A stretch of DNA of 64,000 bases from an uncultured eubacterium 1-6 (GTDB lineage Bacteria > Bacillota > Clostridia > Lachnospirales > Lachnospiraceae), in assembly GCA_903789595.1 (NCBI GenBank), contig CAIFEZ010000008.1, forward strand, positions 1 to 64,000, read 5' to 3'. The position numbers were made by a program, and so were the translations under genes. The notes under the pieces are model-generated. The model was given only the letters and a program-made list of their open reading frames with translations, searched no databases and was not told where the DNA came from. This document shows, piece after piece, positions 15,962 through 24,331 of this stretch; the first letter of the stretch is position 1, and the number at the start of each line of letters is the position of its first letter.

Positions 15962-17288
15962 CTACCAGAAATACGCCATCGACTACATCGAGACGCATCC
16001 GATCGCTGCCGTTCTCTTGGACATGGGTCTTGGAAAGACCGTGATCAGCCTGACGGCTGTCTTCGATCTTCTGTTCGACAGCTTTCTGGTTCATCGTGTT
16101 CTGGTGGTCGCACCACTTCGTGTGGCGAGGGACACCTGGCCAGCAGAGATCAAAAAATGGAAGCATCTGTCCGGACTCACCTACGCAGTCGCGGTCGGAA
16201 CCGCCAGAGAACGAAAAGCTGCTCTCCTTCAAGGCGCAGACGTCACGATCGTCAATCGAGAAAATCTCGGATGGCTGATTGACAGCTCCGGCGTCCCATT
16301 CGATTACGACATGGTAATTGTTGATGAGCTTTCATCCTTCAAGAATCACAAATCCAAGCGATTCAAAGCATTAATGAAGGTTCGGCCTTTCATTAAGAGG
16401 ATCGTCGGTCTTACCGGCACCCCTTCTTCCAATGGTCTCATGGATCTATGGGCGGAGTTCAAGCTTCTCGATCAGGGAAAACGTCTCGGGCGATTCATCA
16501 GCCAGTACCGGCTGAACTATTTCGTGCCGGACAAGAGAAACGGCGAAATCATCTACTCCTACAAACCACTGCCCGGTGCCGAGGATGCAATCTACCAACA
16601 GATATCCGACATTACGATTTCGATGAAGTCCTCCGACCATCTCAAGATGCCCGAGCTCATATCTACAGAATATGACGTGCTGCTTTCCGAAGACGAACGC
16701 AAGCGATATGAAGAATTGAAAAGCGAACTTGCGCTTCAGCTTCACGGCGACGAGATCACCGCTGCGAACGCCGCAACGCTTACCGGCAAGCTTGCACAGC
16801 TCTCAAACGGTGCAGTCTATTCGGATGACGGGAAGATCATCGAGTTCCATAACCGGAAGCTTGATGCCTTGGAGGACATCATCGAAGCCGCAAACGGCAA
16901 GCCGCTTCTCATTGCCTACTGGTTCCGGCATGATCTTGAGAGAATCCGGAAACGGTTTGACGTAAGAGAAATCAAATCATCAAAGGATATCACGGACTGG
17001 AATGCAGGACAGATCCCGGTCGGACTGATTCATCCTGCTTCCGCAGGACATGGCCTGAATCTTCAAGACGGCGGAAGCACGATTGTCTGGTTCGGGCTCA
17101 CATGGAGTCTTGAACTTTACCAACAGACGAACGCGAGACTCTGGCGACAAGGACAGAAAAGCCGGACTGTCGTTATCCAGCACATCGTCACTGCAGACAC
17201 CATCGACGGACAGATTCTGAACGCCCTGCGACGTAAAGACAAAACGCAGTCAGCTCTGATCGACGCGGTGAAGGCGGTGATGCGATGA
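15942..17288 (+). CDS. SNF2-family DNA helicase/ATPase
   Basis: 448 residues. Motif I LLDMGLGKTVIS (about 24-35), motif II VDEL (about 127) in place of classical DEAH, motif III TGTPSSNGLMDLWAE, and C-terminal motifs V/VI AGHGLNLQDGGSTIVWF and QTNARLWRQGQKSRTVV. This is the compact phage SNF2 form usually found next to VRR-NUC, where it is thought to remodel forks or displace proteins. It overlaps genes on both sides (20 bp upstream, ATGA downstream). Confidence 0.93.
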   Translation: MNFKPHDYQKYAIDYIETHPIAAVLLDMGLGKTVISLTAVFDLLFDSFLVHRVLVVAPLRVARDTWPAEIKKWKHLSGLTYAVAVGTARERKAALLQGADVTIVNRENLGWLIDSSGVPFDYDMVIVDELSSFKNHKSKRFKALMKVRPFIKRIVGLTGTPSSNGLMDLWAEFKLLDQGKRLGRFISQYRLNYFVPDKRNGEIIYSYKPLPGAEDAIYQQISDITISMKSSDHLKMPELISTEYDVLLSEDERKRYEELKSELALQLHGDEITAANAATLTGKLAQLSNGAVYSDDGKIIEFHNRKLDALEDIIEAANGKPLLIAYWFRHDLERIRKRFDVREIKSSKDITDWNAGQIPVGLIHPASAGHGLNLQDGGSTIVWFGLTWSLELYQQTNARLWRQGQKSRTVVIQHIVTADTIDGQILNALRRKDKTQSALIDAVKAVMR

Positions 17289-17506
17289 CTGACCCATATG
17301 AAAATCTCGCAAACGCCATCGTGCTGCAGGCAGTCAAAGACTACAGAAAAGCTCTGAAAACACTACGGTTGAATCCGAAAAGCAAATCGGCGAAGGCAGA
17401 CAGGGATGAACTGGAACGCTTCTTCCACTCTAAATGGTATGCGTGCCTGACTTCGGTCGATGGCGAGTTGTTAATCCGAAAACTTCAAGAGGAGGTGGAA
17501 TCATGA
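17285..17506 (+). CDS. Hypothetical phage protein between helicase and late regulator
   Basis: 73 residues, ATGA-overlapped with both neighbours, so it is clearly part of the operon. Helical and basic in the middle (DYRKALKTLRLNPKSKSAKADRDELERFFHSKWYACLTSVDGELLI). Similar small genes occupy this spot in many Clostridia phages, but no function is known to me. Confidence 0.75.
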   Translation: MTDPYENLANAIVLQAVKDYRKALKTLRLNPKSKSAKADRDELERFFHSKWYACLTSVDGELLIRKLQEEVES

Positions 17507-17922
17507 CGCCAAAACAATACCTGATGCAAGCCAAGCACTTAGACGCGCTGATCAATGCCCGCCTCCGTGAGATTGACTACTGGAGAGAAATGTCCACCAG
17601 CATTTCCGGTTCGAGGTTCGACGGCATGCCACATAACCCGAACCGTCCCTCTGACGCGAACTTCGTTCACTGTCTGGAAAAGGTAGCAGAGATTCAGGCT
17701 GACGTTGAGAAAAAGGTGGCGCAGCTCATATCCTTGCGAGATGAGATCAACCGCCGCATTGATACGATTACTAACCCGGAGGAACAGCTGGTGCTGCGCT
17801 ACCGGTACGTCGACAACTGCACATGGGAAGAAATCGAAAGCCTGATGAATGTGTCGGAACGGACGGTCTTCCGCATCCATGGCAGCGCTCTGCAGCATTT
17901 CCCCGTGCCGGATAAAAGTTGA
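17503..17922 (+). CDS. DUF1492/ArpU-like late transcription regulator (sigma region 4-like)
   Basis: 139 residues from ATG 17503 (GAGGTGGAATC upstream). N-terminal helices (LMQAKHLDALINARLREIDYWREMSTSI) lead to a C-terminal sigma region 4-like HTH (LRYRYVDNCTWEEIESLMNVSERTVFRIHGSALQHF). ArpU/DUF1492 proteins are thought to turn on late phage genes. The location at the end of the early operon, directly before phased TGGCAGT repeats and the packaging genes, fits that role well. Confidence 0.85.
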   Translation: MTPKQYLMQAKHLDALINARLREIDYWREMSTSISGSRFDGMPHNPNRPSDANFVHCLEKVAEIQADVEKKVAQLISLRDEINRRIDTITNPEEQLVLRYRYVDNCTWEEIESLMNVSERTVFRIHGSALQHFPVPDKS

Positions 17923-17980
17923 CAGCCTTTGGCAGTGTTTGGCAGTGAATGGCAGTACCCGCCTGTGATATAACTACAAT
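17920..17980 (+). promoter_or_regulatory. 10-bp-phased TGGCAGT array and candidate late promoter
   Basis: TGACAGC, TGGCAGT, TGGCAGT, TGGCAGT begin at 17920, 17930, 17940 and 17950, exactly one helical turn apart. They are followed by TATAAC/TACAAT candidates for a -10 box (17969-17980). The array spans roughly -67 to -30 of the implied start, a typical activator position. The DUF1492 protein encoded just upstream is the natural ligand (inference). Confidence 0.6.
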
Positions 17981-18015
17981 AGAAAAACAGAATGAAAAGC
18001 GGCACAGCCGCATTG

Positions 18016-18050
18016 AGCCTCGGAAGGTTAATCCTTTCGGGGCTTTTCTT
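18016..18050 (+). terminator. Terminator-like hairpin ahead of the HNH gene
   Basis: AGCCTCGGAAGG (18016-18027) pairs with CCTTTCGGGGCT (18033-18044) using G-U pairs, then TTTTCTT. Placed between the candidate late promoter and the first late gene, it could be an attenuator or the end of the early operon. Confidence 0.65.
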
Positions 18051-18079
18051 ATGTTATGCCAGGAAGGAGGCGGCAAGCC

Positions 18080-18433
18080 ATGCCAAGAAAACCGAAACGC
18101 CCCTGCCGCTATCCCGGCTGTCCGAACCTCTGCGAGGACGGTGAACAGTACTGCGACAAGCACAAGGCTTTGATGGAAAAGCACTACGAGAAGTTCACGC
18201 GTGGCTACTCTACCGGCAAACGATACGGCAGAGCGTGGCAGCGCATCCGCACGCGTTACGTCCACAAGCATCCCCTCTGCGAGGAGTGCCTGAAGCACGG
18301 ACGATATGTTGCGGTTGAGGAAGTACACCACATCGTTCCTCTCTCCGAAGGCGGAACGAACGACGAGTCGAACCTCATGAGTCTTTGTCGCTCCTGCCAC
18401 GAGAAGATCCACAAGGAACGCGGCGACAGATAA
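18080..18433 (+). CDS. HNH endonuclease of the packaging module
   Basis: 117 residues from ATG 18080 (GGAGG 9 bases upstream). An N-terminal zinc-like CRYPGCPNLCEDGEQYCDKH precedes the HNH core: CEECLKHGRYVAVEEVHHIVPLSEGGTNDESNLMSLCRSCHEKIH. HNH proteins next to the terminase are common in HK97-type phages, where they assist TerL in genome maturation. About 140 bases without a gene follow before terS. Confidence 0.92.
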   Translation: MPRKPKRPCRYPGCPNLCEDGEQYCDKHKALMEKHYEKFTRGYSTGKRYGRAWQRIRTRYVHKHPLCEECLKHGRYVAVEEVHHIVPLSEGGTNDESNLMSLCRSCHEKIHKERGDR

Positions 18434-18571
18434 ATCTTTGCGACGACGAGGTAGGGGCGGTCAAAATCTCTGTTGCCTTCGCCTGCGGAAAACGGCGTGG
18501 GGTCTTCTGTGCGAAAAAAGCGAAAACAAACGAGGAATAGCCCCAAGCGGGCTTTGAAGGAGTGAATTTAT

Positions 18572-19123
18572 ATGGCGAAAGACGGAACTGCCAGAGGCGG
18601 TCAACGTTTCGGGCAGGGACGCCCGAGCAAAGCAATCAAGGAAAAAATCGATGCGGGAAATCCCGGCGGCAGGAAACTGCAGATCATGGACCTTCCCGAA
18701 CCTCCGGACATGGAGGGCCGCGAAGCGCCGGACCCGCGCGACTATATGCTCGAAAAACAGCAAAGCGGCATCGATTTGTGTGCGGCGGACGTGTTCAAGG
18801 AAACCTGGGAGTGGCTTGCGAGCCTTGGCTGCGAGAAGCTCGTCTCCCGACAGCTCATCGACCAGTACGCAATGAGCGTCGCGAGGTGGATTCAGTGCGA
18901 GCATGCGATCTCCCGCTACTCGATGCTCTCGAAGCATCCGACCAGTGGAAAGCCCATCGCGTCTCCGTTCGTCACGATGTCGCAGAACTACATGAAACAG
19001 ACGAACCAGCTCTGGTATCAGATCTATCAGGTTGTGAAAGAAAACTGTCTGACGGATTACAACGGTGCGGATGTGCAGGACGACGTAATGGAACGCCTGC
19101 TCCGCGCAAGGAAGGGACTATAA
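18572..19123 (+). CDS. terS: Terminase small subunit (P27 family)
   Basis: 183 residues from ATG 18572 (GAAGGAG upstream). The Gly/Arg-rich N-terminal tail (GTARGGQRFGQGRPSK) and the helical body (FKETWEWLASLGCEKLVSRQLIDQYAMSVARWIQCEHAI) with QNYMKQTNQLWYQIYQVV match the P27-like small terminase. It recognises the packaging site on phage DNA and recruits TerL, which is encoded 3.5 kb downstream after an accessory block, an uncommon separation. Confidence 0.87.
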   Translation: MAKDGTARGGQRFGQGRPSKAIKEKIDAGNPGGRKLQIMDLPEPPDMEGREAPDPRDYMLEKQQSGIDLCAADVFKETWEWLASLGCEKLVSRQLIDQYAMSVARWIQCEHAISRYSMLSKHPTSGKPIASPFVTMSQNYMKQTNQLWYQIYQVVKENCLTDYNGADVQDDVMERLLRARKGL

Positions 19124-19126
19124 GAT

Positions 19127-20386
19127 ATGAACACAAAAAGACTGGAACAGGTGCCGATCGACAAGCTGGTGCCTTACGCAAGAAATGCAAGAACACACTC
19201 AAAGGAGCAGATCGCGCAGCTCCGTGCGTCCCTCCGCGAATTCGGATTCGTATCTCCGGCGGTCATCGATCAGGATTACAACATCCTCGTCGGACACGGA
19301 AGGATCATGGCTGCACGCGAGGAAGGTTACGAAACTGTGCCCTGCGTGTTTGCCGAAGACCTCACCGAAGCACAGAAACGCGCGTACATCCTCGCTGACA
19401 ACCAGCTCGCATTAAACGCCGGATGGGACGAGGAGATGCTATCCGTTGAACTATCCGATCTGCAGGATCAATCATTCGACCTGTCACTTCTTGGCTTTGA
19501 CGACAAGGAGCTCGAGAAACTCTTAAACGGAAGTGATAACAATACCATCGAGGACGATGACTTCGACCTGACTGCCGCTTTGGAAAAAGCCTCGTTCGTG
19601 GAACCCGGCGACATCTGGACGGTCGGCAGGCACCGTCTGATGTGCGGTGACGCAACGAAGCCCGAAGATGTAACTACACTAATGGACGGCAAACGCGCCA
19701 ACCTCGTCCTTACTGACCCGCCTTACGGCGTCTCATTCAAGGCGTCCGACGGGCTGACCATTCAGAACGACAGTCTCAAGGGAGAGGAATTCTACAACTT
19801 TCTGCTCTCCGCATTCAAAAACATGGCGGATCACCTCGAGAAAGGCGGTGCTGCCTATTGCTTCCACGCCGACACGGAAGGTCTCACATTCCGGCGTGCG
19901 TTCGTCGACGCGGGATTTCATCTCGCAGGCGTGTGTATCTGGGTGAAGAACTCTCTCGTGCTCGGCCGCTCCGACTATCAATGGCAGCATGAACCGATCC
20001 TGTACGGATTTCTTCAGAACGGCAAGCACCCGTGGTACGCCGGACGCTCCGAAACGACGATCTGGAATTTCGACAAGCCAAAGCGCAACAAGGATCATCC
20101 GACCAGCAAGCCGCTCGACCTGCTCGGTTATCCGATTTCAAACTCCACACAGGAGAACGCTATCGTTCTCGACACCTTCGGCGGTTCCGGCTCAACCCTC
20201 ATGGCGTGTGAGCAGCTGAACCGCACCTGCATGACGATGGAGCTTGATCCGAAATATGCCTCGGTTATCCTCCGTCGCTATGTGGAAGATACCGGTGATT
20301 CGGAAAATGTGTATGTCGTCCGGGACGGCAAAAAGCTCCTGTATTCTGACCTTGTGAAGGAAGTCGAGCTTCCGGACGCAGGCTGA
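19127..20386 (+). CDS. ParB-like domain fused to a beta-class DNA methyltransferase
   Basis: 419 residues. The N-terminal ParB/sulfiredoxin-like domain (LVPYARNARTHSKEQIAQLRASLREFGFVSPAVIDQDYNILVGHGRIMAAREEGYETVPC) is followed by the methyltransferase: catalytic DPPYG (about 199-203) comes before the SAM motif DTFGGSGSTLMACEQLNR (about 347-364), the circular order of N6-adenine/N4-cytosine beta-class enzymes. It begins 3 bp after terS. It probably modifies phage DNA during packaging to escape host restriction (inference from context). Confidence 0.92.
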   Translation: MNTKRLEQVPIDKLVPYARNARTHSKEQIAQLRASLREFGFVSPAVIDQDYNILVGHGRIMAAREEGYETVPCVFAEDLTEAQKRAYILADNQLALNAGWDEEMLSVELSDLQDQSFDLSLLGFDDKELEKLLNGSDNNTIEDDDFDLTAALEKASFVEPGDIWTVGRHRLMCGDATKPEDVTTLMDGKRANLVLTDPPYGVSFKASDGLTIQNDSLKGEEFYNFLLSAFKNMADHLEKGGAAYCFHADTEGLTFRRAFVDAGFHLAGVCIWVKNSLVLGRSDYQWQHEPILYGFLQNGKHPWYAGRSETTIWNFDKPKRNKDHPTSKPLDLLGYPISNSTQENAIVLDTFGGSGSTLMACEQLNRTCMTMELDPKYASVILRRYVEDTGDSENVYVVRDGKKLLYSDLVKEVELPDAG

Positions 20387-20462
20387 TTTCTTTGTGTACT
20401 AAGCACAGTTTCAGCCAAGGATAATCGGAAAATTTTTTACGTGAGAAATACCCCTGATTCGC

Positions 20463-20491
20463 TTGCTATTACACCCGGAAAGAGTGATGTA
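20463..20491 (+). promoter_or_regulatory. Repeated accessory promoter, copy a
   Basis: TTGCTA (20463-20468), 17 bp, GATGTA (20486-20491), preceded by C and followed by TAGACATGCC..AAAAGGCAAAC. It shares sequence in the spacer (GGAAAGAGT) and leader with three other copies. It drives the gene at 20541. The interval 20387-20540 otherwise holds nothing recognisable. Confidence 0.7.
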
Positions 20492-20540
20492 TAGACATGC
20501 CAAAAGGCAAACAACCACAACGAAAACGGAGGTAAACACA

Positions 20541-21266
20541 ATGCGAATCAATTACAACGTAACAGGAGCAAGGCGCAAGGAACTGGTCAAGGTTATTTCG
20601 GATACTACCGGAGTCAAGGCGGAATACAAATTCATGCCGACCTGCAATTTTGAAATCGGAGATCTGACCGTCACCAAGAACGGCACACTTGAATGGGATG
20701 AGCGCACTGCACCGGAAACCATCAGCCGGATCACCGAAGCACTCACAGAGGCAGGCTTCACACAGGAACCCGATGCAACGGCGGAACCCGAAATCGAGGA
20801 AGAACCTGCAGACGCAGAAGAAAGCACGACAGAGTCCGAAGAAACCGGTCTTACGGTTGAGATTCCGTCAGACAAGGCAGCGGTCGGAAACCTGACGAAC
20901 ATCCTCGAAGCCAAAGGCAGCCTCATTAAAAAGGCGCTCGGCGTGGACGACCTGCGATTCGAGATCAAGGACGACCGCATCGCCTTCCCTTGGTTCAAGG
21001 AACTGCCGGAACCGGACGAGGCAAAAGCCTACACTGAGTTCATTTCCCTGCTCTGCAAGCTCTCGAAGGAACTCAAGCGCACCAGCAGCAAAGAGACGCC
21101 GGTCACAAACGAAAAATACGCCTTCCGCTGCTTCCTGCTCCGCCTCGGATTCATCGGCTCCGAGTACAAGGGAAGCCGCAAGATCCTTCTGCGGAACCTC
21201 TCCGGAAATTCCAGCTGGAAGAATGGCGCGCCGGAAAAGGACTCGGATGAGGAGGTGCAGGCATGA
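20541..21266 (+). CDS. Phage accessory protein with acidic linker (often labelled virulence-related)
   Basis: 241 residues from ATG 20541 (CGGAGGTAAACACA upstream); upstream in-frame ATGs lie in the promoter leader. The N-terminal domain (MRINYNVTGARRKELVKVISDTTGVKAEYKFMPTC) carries an ITEALTEAGF end; a Glu/Ala/Thr-rich acidic linker spans about 95-125; a C-terminal domain has LGVDDLRFEIKDDRIAFPWF and YAFRCFLLRLGFIGSEYKGSRK. Homologues occur in many Clostridia prophages and plasmids; the virulence label has no mechanistic basis that I know of. Confidence 0.7.
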   Translation: MRINYNVTGARRKELVKVISDTTGVKAEYKFMPTCNFEIGDLTVTKNGTLEWDERTAPETISRITEALTEAGFTQEPDATAEPEIEEEPADAEESTTESEETGLTVEIPSDKAAVGNLTNILEAKGSLIKKALGVDDLRFEIKDDRIAFPWFKELPEPDEAKAYTEFISLLCKLSKELKRTSSKETPVTNEKYAFRCFLLRLGFIGSEYKGSRKILLRNLSGNSSWKNGAPEKDSDEEVQA

Positions 21267-21487
21267 GGATGATCAGACCGGAGCAGCTTGAACTGCTCCG
21301 CAGAACCTACCCGAACGGCACCCGCGTCGAGCTCGTGCGGATGGATGATGTGCAGGCCCCGCCCATCGGAACAAAAGGAACCGTCTACGGCATCGACGAT
21401 ACCGGCAGCCTGCTCATCCACTGGGACAACGGCAGCGGCCTGAACGTAATCTACAGCGAAGACATCGTGCGAAAGGTCGGTGAGTGA
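21263..21487 (+). CDS. DUF4314 family small protein
   Basis: 74 residues, ATGA-overlapped with the previous gene. The sequence LRRTYPNGTRVELVRMDDVQAPPIGTKGTVYGIDDTGSLLIHWDNGSGLNVIYSED is a compact beta-barrel-like (SH3/KOW-type) fold typical of DUF4314. Function unknown; it is regularly found in this accessory block between terminase genes. Confidence 0.85.
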   Translation: MRMIRPEQLELLRRTYPNGTRVELVRMDDVQAPPIGTKGTVYGIDDTGSLLIHWDNGSGLNVIYSEDIVRKVGE

Positions 21488-21488
21488 C

Positions 21489-21665
21489 ATGACGGAAACC
21501 ATCAAGGAACAGATCCTCGAAATCCGCGACACTGGTCTTACGAACATGTTCGACCTGCCCTGCGTGCAGCGGCTCGCGTTTGACCGCGGATACTACGAGC
21601 TGGTCCTCTTCATCGAGGAGCACCGTGACGAATACGTCCGCTTCATCATGACCGGGGAATCCTGA
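21489..21665 (+). CDS. DUF5049-like small protein
   Basis: 58 residues from ATG 21489 (a GTG 9 bases earlier is possible), overlapping the frame end of DUF4314. The pattern TIKEQILEIRDTGLTNMFDLPCVQRLAFDRGYYELVLFIEEHRDEYVRFIMTG matches the DUF5049 type. It pairs with DUF4314 in many phage accessory blocks. No known activity. Confidence 0.75.
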   Translation: MTETIKEQILEIRDTGLTNMFDLPCVQRLAFDRGYYELVLFIEEHRDEYVRFIMTGES

Positions 21666-21710
21666 TTTTCCGGACACAGAAAGTTATCAATTTCTCTTGA
21701 AAAATTGACT

Positions 21711-21739
21711 TGCTATCTGTGCCGGACAGAGTGATATAT
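21711..21739 (+). promoter_or_regulatory. Repeated accessory promoter, copy b
   Basis: TTGCTA (21711-21716), 17 bp, GATATA (21734-21739), then TAGACACACCGGAAGGGAAAACC. It drives the single gene at 21786. Confidence 0.75.
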
Positions 21740-21785
21740 AGACACACCGGAAGGGAAAACCACAGAGAATCAGGAGGAAACAGAC

Positions 21786-22151
21786 ATGAAGTACACAGTT
21801 GAAGCCATCGAAAACGCAAAGCCGGGAATGAAATGGGAAGACATCGGATGCCACTGGACGCTCGGACAGGCATATCTTTACAGCAAGGAAGCAGGAAACG
21901 ACCTGCCGAACTTCGCCGAGGTCATCTGGGACGACGACATCGAAACGATCCTTGCCGACTGCAGGAAGCTCGGCATCAAGGAATTCACGATCAGTTCCAC
22001 CTTTTCAAGCCTTATCGAAACCATCGCCCGCTTTGAGGAACTCGGCTGCACACTGGACGGGATTGTCAAGATCAAAGAACGCTATACCCACTTTGGTAGC
22101 AAGGAGCGCGCACTGATCCCGGCCTTCAAGATGACCATCAAGGAAGCATAA
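21786..22151 (+). CDS. Hypothetical phage accessory protein
   Basis: 121 residues from ATG 21786 (CAGGAGGAAACAGAC upstream). An acidic alpha/beta protein: MKYTVEAIENAKPGMKWEDIGCHWTLGQAYLYSKEAGND, then FAEVIWDDDIETILADCRKLGIKEFTISSTFSSLIETIARFEELGCTL. Small, acidic, and carrying its own promoter, it resembles anti-defence accessory proteins in general form, but I do not recognise the family. Confidence 0.65.
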   Translation: MKYTVEAIENAKPGMKWEDIGCHWTLGQAYLYSKEAGNDLPNFAEVIWDDDIETILADCRKLGIKEFTISSTFSSLIETIARFEELGCTLDGIVKIKERYTHFGSKERALIPAFKMTIKEA

Positions 22152-22225
22152 CCGATTGACGCAGTTACACAATCCACCCCGCGGGAACTTCCCGGAAGAT
22201 TGTCACATATATTCCTTGAAATGAC

Positions 22226-22254
22226 TTGCTATTACAGGCGTTCAGAGTGATATA
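22226..22254 (+). promoter_or_regulatory. Repeated accessory promoter, copy c
   Basis: TTGCTA (22226-22231), 17 bp, GATATA (22249-22254), then TGTACGTACCGAAAGGGAAAAC. It drives the single gene at 22299. Confidence 0.75.
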
Positions 22255-22298
22255 TGTACGTACCGAAAGGGAAAACAAAGCGAACGGAGGACAAGACC

Positions 22299-22526
22299 AT
22301 GTGGGAAAAAGGAACACTTCTGATCGAAGGAACAAGCGTTAAATACTGGGTAAAGCATTACGAGGAGCCTTCCGAAGAATACGGAATCGACGGAGGACGC
22401 ATTTCGAAGATGGAGCTTCGGGTAAACGGCAAGGTCACCTTAAACTACGACCGCGGCTGGGACATCGAACCGGAAGATGAAGCAAGCCAGCTCGCTTACG
22501 CAGCTCTTCTGAAACAGTACAACTAA
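22299..22526 (+). CDS. Hypothetical small phage accessory protein
   Basis: 75 residues from ATG 22299 (CGGAGGACAAGACC upstream); an upstream in-frame ATG lies at the promoter itself. Mostly beta: LLIEGTSVKYWVKHYEEPSEEYGIDGGRISKMELRVNGKVTLNYDRGWDIEPED. Monocistronic with its own copy of the repeated promoter. Family not recognised. About 120 bases with a small AGAGCC/GGCTCT hairpin (22557-22574) follow. Confidence 0.65.
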   Translation: MWEKGTLLIEGTSVKYWVKHYEEPSEEYGIDGGRISKMELRVNGKVTLNYDRGWDIEPEDEASQLAYAALLKQYN

Positions 22527-22653
22527 GAAACACATGAATTTGAACATTCCGAAAGCAGAGCCGACAAAGGCTCTTGCTCTCGTACTGAAATAGATTTTTT
22601 TGCAGATCGCTTCGGCGGTCTTTTCTTTTGCCCTGAAAGGAGGCGGGCGCTCA

Positions 22654-24261
22654 TTGGCCATGCGGAAACTGAAAGATTACAAGACGACGCGTTTCATGGA
22701 ACCGACCTCCCACTACGACGAGGCGCTCGCGGACTACGCGGTGCTCTTTATCGAGCAGCTCTGCCATACCAAGGGAACCTGGGCGGGAAAACCGTTCGAG
22801 CTCATCGACTGGCAGGAGCAGATCGTCCGCGACCTCTTCGGTGTGATCAAAGAAAACGGATACCGTCAGTTCAACACCGCTTATGTGGAAATCCCTAAGA
22901 AGCAGGGAAAATCGGAGCTTGCCGCTGCAATCGCACTGCTTCTTACCTGCGGAGATAACGAGGAACGCGCCGAAGTATACGGCTGCGCGGCCGACCGGAA
23001 TCAGGCCAAGATCGTGTTCGACGTCGCGGTCGACATGGTCCGCTTCTGCCCGGCGCTCTCAAAGCGCGTAAAGATCCTTGAATCGCAGAAGCGGCTCGAA
23101 TACCTGCCGACGCACAGCTTCTATCAGGTGCTGTCTGCGGATGTCGCGAATAAACACGGATTCAATACCCACGGCGTCATCTTCGATGAGCTGCACACGC
23201 AGCCGAACCGGAAACTGTTCGACGTTATGACGAAAGGTTCCGGCGACGCGAGGATGCAGCCGCTGTTCTTCCTCATCACCACCGCCGGAAACGACACGCA
23301 TTCGATCTGCTACGAGCAGCACGAAAAGGCGCTCGACATCATGAGCGGCAGAAAACATGACCCGACGTTCTACCCGGTCATCTTCGGAGCGGACGAATCC
23401 GAGGACTGGACCGACCCGGAAGTCTGGAAGAGAGCGAACCCGAGTCTCGGCATCACGGTCGGAATCGACAAGGTCAAAGCTGCCTGCGAGTCCGCAAAGC
23501 AAAACCCCGGTGAAGAGAACGCCTTCCGTCAGCTCCGCCTCAACCAGTGGGTGAAACAGTCCGTGCGCTGGATGCCGATGGACAAGTGGGACGCCTGTGC
23601 CTTTCCGGTAAACGAAGACGACCTCGAGGGAAAAGTCTGCTACGGCGGTCTCGACCTGTCCAGCACGACAGACATCACCGCTTTCGTTCTCGTCTTCCCT
23701 CCTGAAGATGAAGACGGCAAATATGTAATCCTCCCTTATTTCTGGGTACCGGAGGACACGCTTGACCTCAGAGTCCGGCGCGACCACGTTCCCTACGATC
23801 TCTGGGAGAAACAGGGCGTGCTGCAGACCACGGAGGGAAACGTCATCCATTACGGCTATATCGAGAAGTTCATAGAACGATTAGGCGAGCGCTTTAACAT
23901 CCGCGAGATCGCATTCGACCGCTGGGGAGCCGTCCAGATGGTACAGAACTTAGAGGGCATGGGCTTCACCGTCGTTCCGTTCGGTCAGGGCTTCAAGGAC
24001 ATGAGTCCGCCCACCAAAGAACTGATGAAGCTCGTACTGGAAAAAAGGATCGCCCACGGCGGGCATCCGGTGCTCCGCTGGATGATGGACAACATCTATA
24101 TCCGAACGGACCCGGCGGGGAACATCAAAGCCGATAAAGAGAAATCCACGGAGAAGATCGACGGCGCGATCGCTGCCATCATGGCTCTTGACCGTGCGAT
24201 CCGCTGCGGGAACGACAACACCGAGTCGGTTTATGACAGCCGCGGCATCCTGTTCATCTGA
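22654..24261 (+). CDS. terL: Terminase large subunit
   Basis: The TTG at 22654 is preferred (AAAGGAGG 10 bases upstream); ATG at 22660 would sit 16 bases away. About 535 residues. ATPase domain with Walker A-like PKKQGKS (81-87), GVIFDELH as Walker B, and ITTAGND as coupling motif. The C-terminal RNase H-like nuclease has GGLDLSSTTDITAF, IAFDRWGAVQM and KIDGAIAAIMALDRA. It packages DNA into the prohead with TerS and the portal. Full length for the HK97-type family. Confidence 0.95.
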   Translation: MAMRKLKDYKTTRFMEPTSHYDEALADYAVLFIEQLCHTKGTWAGKPFELIDWQEQIVRDLFGVIKENGYRQFNTAYVEIPKKQGKSELAAAIALLLTCGDNEERAEVYGCAADRNQAKIVFDVAVDMVRFCPALSKRVKILESQKRLEYLPTHSFYQVLSADVANKHGFNTHGVIFDELHTQPNRKLFDVMTKGSGDARMQPLFFLITTAGNDTHSICYEQHEKALDIMSGRKHDPTFYPVIFGADESEDWTDPEVWKRANPSLGITVGIDKVKAACESAKQNPGEENAFRQLRLNQWVKQSVRWMPMDKWDACAFPVNEDDLEGKVCYGGLDLSSTTDITAFVLVFPPEDEDGKYVILPYFWVPEDTLDLRVRRDHVPYDLWEKQGVLQTTEGNVIHYGYIEKFIERLGERFNIREIAFDRWGAVQMVQNLEGMGFTVVPFGQGFKDMSPPTKELMKLVLEKRIAHGGHPVLRWMMDNIYIRTDPAGNIKADKEKSTEKIDGAIAAIMALDRAIRCGNDNTESVYDSRGILFI

Positions 24262-24285
24262 ATAAAACTTACACGATTTACTATC

Positions 24286-24310
24286 AGAGCCTCCTTCTCA
24301 GGGAGGCTCT
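24286..24310 (+). terminator. Hairpin between terL and portal
   Basis: AGAGCCTCC (24286-24294) pairs with GGAGGCTCT (24302-24310). Only a weak T-tract (TTAT) follows, so it may stabilise mRNA ends or partly terminate. Confidence 0.5.
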
Positions 24311-24331
24311 TATCAGTTCGGAGGAAATTTT

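Noticed and set aside
22557-22574. AGAGCC/GGCTCT hairpin as a terminator before terL
   Set aside because: The T-run follows about 17 bases later, not directly after the stem, so termination is doubtful.
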